Source: Microtetraspora niveoalba
GTDB taxonomy: Bacteria; Actinomycetota; Actinomycetes; Streptosporangiales; Streptosporangiaceae
Length of the DNA: 64,000 nucleotides
NCBI RefSeq assembly: GCF_001570405.1
Contig: NZ_BBYM01000002.1
Span: 259,921-323,920, forward strand
Direction of reading: 5' to 3'
Shown one piece after another: positions 61,110 to 64,000 of the stretch (the stretch's first letter is position 1; each line of letters begins with the position of its first letter). Position numbers and translations under genes: made by a program. The notes below the pieces were generated by a model. It ran no database searches and was not told the DNA's origin. It was given only the letters and a program-made list of their open reading frames with translations.

Positions 61110-61568
61110 ATGACCACCACCGTGAACGGGCTCGACGAGATCACCGCGCTCGCCGGCAAGGACCTGGGCCGCAGCGGCTGGCTGGAGATCACCCAGCAGA
61201 GGGTGAACGCCTTCGCCGACGCCACCGGGGACCACCAGTGGATCCACGTCGACGCCGAGAAGGCGAAGGACGGGCCGTTCGGCGGCACGATCGCGCACGG
61301 CTACCTGACGCTGTCGCTGGTCATCCCGCTCTTCAACGAGCTGCTCGACATCCAGGGCGTGAAGATGAGCGTGAACTACGGCCTGGAGAAGGTGCGCTTC
61401 CCCAGCCCGGTCCGGGTGGGCGCCAAGGTGCGCCTCGCCGCCACGGTGGAGTCGGTCTCCGAGGTGGCCGGGAACGGCGTGCAGATGCTGCTCGACGTCA
61501 CCGTCGAGGTCGAGGGCTCCGACAAGCCCGCCTGCGTCGCCCGCACGGTCTACCGGCACTACGCCTGA
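61110..61568 (+). CDS. MaoC family enoyl-CoA hydratase/dehydratase
   Basis: 152 residues with AGGAGAGAGAAGG upstream of the ATG. Hot-dog fold with the hydratase motif FADATGDHQWIHVDAEKAKDGPFGGTIAHGYLTLSL, in which Asp and His (GDHQWIH) are catalytic. It hydrates a trans-2-enoyl-CoA to a 3-hydroxyacyl-CoA, fitting between the ligase and the SDR. Confidence 0.95.
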   Translation: MTTTVNGLDEITALAGKDLGRSGWLEITQQRVNAFADATGDHQWIHVDAEKAKDGPFGGTIAHGYLTLSLVIPLFNELLDIQGVKMSVNYGLEKVRFPSPVRVGAKVRLAATVESVSEVAGNGVQMLLDVTVEVEGSDKPACVARTVYRHYA

Positions 61569-61691
61569 CCCACGATGCGACGCGCGTTCCACGAGGACGA
61601 CCACGAGGCGTCCCGGCTCGCGGTCCGCGAGGTCGTGCTCTTCCCCATGGCGAACGAAGACCGCTTCTTCCTGACCGGAGGTCGTACACCG

Positions 61692-63260
61692 ATGCAGAAC
61701 GCTGGACTGGGAGGGTGGCCGGCTCGCCGGGCCCAGATGACGCCGGACCACGCGGCGTTCACCTACCGGGACCGGTCCCTCACCTACGCCGAGGTTCACC
61801 AGCGCACGACGAGGCTGGCCTCACGGCTGCGCGACGCCGGGGTGCGGGCCGGGGACCGGGTCGCCTATCTCGGCCCCAACCACACCGCGTTCGTGGAGAC
61901 CATGTTCGCCACGCACGTGCTCGGCGGGATCTTCGTGCCGCTGAACTTCAGGCTGGCGGCGCCCGAGATCGCGTACATGCTGAACGACTCGGAGGCGACG
62001 GTCCTGATCTACGCGCCGGAGTGCGCCGAGGCGGTCCGCGCGCTCCCGGACGCGTCGGCCCCGAACACGTCGGCCCCGGACACCTCGACGCCGCCCGCGG
62101 TCGTGGCGCTCACCTCTCCCGCGCCGGGCGAGCATGAGTACGAGACATGGCTGTCGGCGGGGGATGCCGCGCCGATCGACGTGCCGGTGTCGCTCGACGA
62201 CGTCGCCCTCATCCTCTACACGTCGGGCACGACGGGGCGCCCCAAGGGTGCGACGCTCACCCACGGCAACCTCACCTGGAACACCTTCAATCTCATGGTC
62301 GGCGTCGACGTGACGGGCGACGAGGTGACGCTGATCAGCGCCCCCCTCTTCCATGTCGGGGCCCTCGGCCAGACGCTGCTGCCGACGTTCATCAAGGGCG
62401 GCCATTCGGTGATCATGCCGTCGTGGGACGTGAACGCGTGCTACGACCTCATCGAGCGGCACGGCGTCACCTGGATGTTCGGAGTCACCACGATGTACGC
62501 CGCCCTCGCCCGGTCGCCGCGGTGGGCCGCGGCCGACCTGTCCTCGCTGCGCAGCCTCATGTCCGGCGGAGCGGCGATCCCGGCCTCGCTGATCCGCACC
62601 TACCAGGAGCGCGGCCTGGTCTTCTGCCAGGGATACGGGCTCACCGAGACCGCGCCGGGCGCGACCTTCCTCGAGGCGAGCCAGAGCGCCCGCAAGGTCG
62701 GCTCCGCCGGCGCCCCCGTGTTCTTCGCCAACGTACGCGTGGTCCGCTCCGATCTCGCAGACGTGGCGGTCGGCGAGCCCGGCGAGGTGCTCGTCCAGGG
62801 GCCCAACGTGACCCCCGGCTACTGGCGGAACCCGGGGGCGACGGCCGCGGCCTTCTCCGAGGGCGGCTGGTTCCATTCCGGCGACATCGCCACCGTGGAC
62901 GGGGACGGGTACGTCTACATCGTCGACAGGGTCAAGGACATGTACATCTCGGGCGGCGAGAACGTCTACCCGGCCGAGGTCGAGGGCGTGGTGTTCGAGC
63001 ACCCGGCCGTGGCGGAGGTCGCCGTGATCGGGGTGCCGGACCCCACGTGGGGCGAGGTCGGCCACGCGTTCGTCGTGCGCCGTCCGGGCTCGCACGTCAC
63101 CGCCGACGAGCTGCGCGACTTCCTCCTCGGGCGGTTGGCCAAGTACAAGATCCCCCGCTATTTCGACATGGTGGACGACCTGCCGAAAACGGCATCGGGC
63201 AAGATCCGGAAGCCGGAGCTGCGCCGCCGCCGCGGCCTGGCAGCCGCCGGTCCGGCCTGA
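61692..63260 (+). CDS. AMP-binding acyl-CoA synthetase (benzoate/cinnamate or fatty acid type)
   Basis: 522 residues from ATG 61692 with GGAGGT 9 bp upstream. ANL motifs: LILYTSGTTGRPKGATLTHGN, CQGYGLTETAPG, GWFHSGDIATVDGDGYV, DRVKDMYISGGENVYPAEVE and C-terminal Lys in KTASGKIRKPELR. It activates the operon's carboxylic acid substrate. The frame is open upstream to an ATG at 61575, but those 39 extra residues resemble the start of a different enzyme, an acyl-CoA dehydrogenase, so I exclude them. Confidence 0.93.
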   Translation: MQNAGLGGWPARRAQMTPDHAAFTYRDRSLTYAEVHQRTTRLASRLRDAGVRAGDRVAYLGPNHTAFVETMFATHVLGGIFVPLNFRLAAPEIAYMLNDSEATVLIYAPECAEAVRALPDASAPNTSAPDTSTPPAVVALTSPAPGEHEYETWLSAGDAAPIDVPVSLDDVALILYTSGTTGRPKGATLTHGNLTWNTFNLMVGVDVTGDEVTLISAPLFHVGALGQTLLPTFIKGGHSVIMPSWDVNACYDLIERHGVTWMFGVTTMYAALARSPRWAAADLSSLRSLMSGGAAIPASLIRTYQERGLVFCQGYGLTETAPGATFLEASQSARKVGSAGAPVFFANVRVVRSDLADVAVGEPGEVLVQGPNVTPGYWRNPGATAAAFSEGGWFHSGDIATVDGDGYVYIVDRVKDMYISGGENVYPAEVEGVVFEHPAVAEVAVIGVPDPTWGEVGHAFVVRRPGSHVTADELRDFLLGRLAKYKIPRYFDMVDDLPKTASGKIRKPELRRRRGLAAAGPA

Positions 63261-63299
63261 CCGCGGCGGCACCGTTCGCGGACGGCGTGGGCCGCGGTC
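63259..63299 (+). terminator. Possible terminator after the ligase gene
   Basis: GACCGCGG (63259-63266) and CCGCGGTC (63292-63299) form a perfect 8-bp stem with a 25-base loop immediately at the ligase stop codon. Confidence 0.45.
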
Positions 63300-63563
63300 C
63301 CGGATTCTGTTTCGGAAAAGCGGTAATCCGCCCCAATCTAGCCCTTTGCCTATTACGGGTGTCCGGCTCGGCCTGGCGCCCTCTACCGTGAGGACAGGTC
63401 GACATGCCGTTTCGGCATCTTCCCGGAAGACCGATTCGACGCTCCGTCTATCAGTAGTGACCGAGACCGGGCCGAGCATCCAGCAGGTCCGGTGTCCCGT
63501 GAGACACAGCCCCGCGCATGAGCGGGAGCGTGGAACCATCACCACCACTACGGAGTGATCTTC
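63300..63563. other. Upstream region of the Arg-rich repeat protein
   Basis: About 260 bp without a gene. It contains a short repeat-like ATGCCGTTTCGGCAT palindrome at 63403-63417 and AT-richer patches near 63340-63355 that may hold the promoter. No ORF of interest. Confidence 0.4.
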
Positions 63564-64000
63564 ATGCTCAAACAAGCTCTCGCCACCGGCGTAATGGTCG
63601 CTTCCGCCCTCTCCGTCCCGATGACCATCTCCTCCCAGCCCGCGAACGCGTCCGTCGCCCCCTCCGCCATCGCCGCGGCGAACATCTCGAACTCCGCACT
63701 CACCTGCTGGTCAGGAAACAGCTGCGGGACCCGGCGTCATCACGAGAAGCGGGCCCGCAAGGTGCTCGTCCAGGAGCGCGTCTACGTCGAGAAGCCGCGA
63801 CTGCGGCGCACATTCGTCGAACGCCGAGTCACCGTCCACCCCAAGAGGATGCGGCGAGCATTCGTGGAACGCCGCGCGTTCGTCCAGCGCCCCGTACTCC
63901 GCAGGCACTTCGTCAGGCAAGCCGTCGAACACCCGCGACTGCGGCGCGCGTTCGTCGAACGCCGAGTCACCGTCCACCCCAAGAGGATGCGGCGAGCATT
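63564..64000 (+). CDS. Secreted arginine-rich tandem-repeat protein, 3' end outside window
   Basis: 145 residues are visible from ATG 63564 (GGAG 8 bp upstream). Residues 1-31 are a Sec signal (MLKQALATGVMVASALSVP, then QPANAS). A short region with two cysteines (LTCWSGNSCGTRR) leads into a very basic array built on RR-x-FVE/QR: PRLRRTFVERRVTVHPKRM, RRAFVERRAFVQRPVLRRHF, then a second copy of the first block 46 residues (138 bp) later. About one third of the mature chain is Arg/Lys. I recognise no family. It might bind acidic wall polymers or nucleic acid, or be antimicrobial; all are guesses. Confidence 0.72.
   Translation, partial: MLKQALATGVMVASALSVPMTISSQPANASVAPSAIAAANISNSALTCWSGNSCGTRRHHEKRARKVLVQERVYVEKPRLRRTFVERRVTVHPKRMRRAFVERRAFVQRPVLRRHFVRQAVEHPRLRRAFVERRVTVHPKRMRRA
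63795..64000 (+). repeat. 138-bp direct repeat in the Arg-rich gene
   Basis: The block beginning CCGCGACTGCGGCGC at 63795 recurs at 63933 with almost no change through the window end (about 68 bp visible of the second copy). The near-identity at DNA level indicates recent duplication or gene conversion. Confidence 0.85.

Noticed and set aside
61575..61691. Extending the acyl-CoA ligase to the upstream ATG
   Set aside because: The extra residues resemble an acyl-CoA dehydrogenase start rather than ligase sequence, and a better ribosome site lies before ATG 61692.
1..64000. tRNA, rRNA, riboswitch, prophage or biosynthetic cluster
   Set aside because: I looked for cloverleaf ends, conserved rRNA segments, phage structural genes and PKS/NRPS modules and saw none; the single P450 and SnoaL-like gene are not enough to call a biosynthetic cluster.

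Overview
The window is about 70 percent GC, with actinomycete codon use, many GTG starts, strong AGGAGG ribosome binding sites and dense bidirectional gene packing. Gene content points to a filamentous actinobacterium: Zur-type alternative ribosomal proteins, a class F sortase, the DUF6493 and DUF5997 families, an MFS_3 exporter, SpoIIE-type phosphatases, and LacI, IclR and PaaX regulators. A Streptosporangiales-like organism is my inference; no rRNA or housekeeping marker is present to fix the taxon. I see no tRNA, rRNA or CRISPR array.

Layout. 0-10 kb: an aromatic-ring-fission hydratase (cut by the window edge) divergent from an IclR regulator, a GAF/SpoIIE phosphatase/anti-sigma kinase, a secreted protein with only the M17 peptidase N-terminal domain, then amidohydrolase, isochorismatase-type hydrolase and MFS exporter in a row. 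9.8-14 kb: a CBS-domain protein followed by a roughly 1,240-residue fusion of FHA, indoleamine-2,3-dioxygenase-like heme, FAD/NADPH reductase, cytochrome b5 and an unassigned helical domain. This is the most unusual object in the window. 14-21 kb: DUF6493 protein, polytopic membrane protein, small hypothetical protein, TnpB remnant and a secreted Pro/Ser/Thr repeat protein. 21-26 kb: LacI/MalR-type regulator divergent from a secreted GH13 alpha-glucanase with three pullulanase-associated modules. 26-34 kb: two CBS proteins, a class F sortase with a candidate substrate, a two-component system with a lipoprotein, and an acyl-CoA ligase divergent from a LuxR regulator.

34-45 kb is a zone of decay and mobile-element scars. 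It holds a Zur-type operon of zinc-independent ribosomal proteins (bL33 with a lost start codon, bL31B, bL28, uS14, bL32), a broken COG0523 GTPase, a broken phosphorothioate-DNA-dependent HNH endonuclease, IS5 fragments, a truncated DUF3352 gene and a TetR gene fused to a transposase start. Intact genes among them include an APC permease divergent from a Tat-exported amine oxidase, a Clp-N protein with a coupled small membrane protein, and a SnoaL-like protein.

45-64 kb is catabolic. A ferredoxin-reductase plus P450 pair is followed by a LacI regulator divergent from a five-gene dipeptide/oligopeptide-type ABC transporter operon. That operon runs into an amidase and an amidohydrolase, which suggests uptake and hydrolysis of an amide substrate. 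After a bidirectional terminator comes a PaaX regulator divergent from an SDR, amidohydrolase-2, MaoC hydratase and acyl-CoA ligase operon, resembling a CoA-dependent aromatic or side-chain degradation route. The window ends inside a secreted, extremely arginine-rich tandem-repeat protein.
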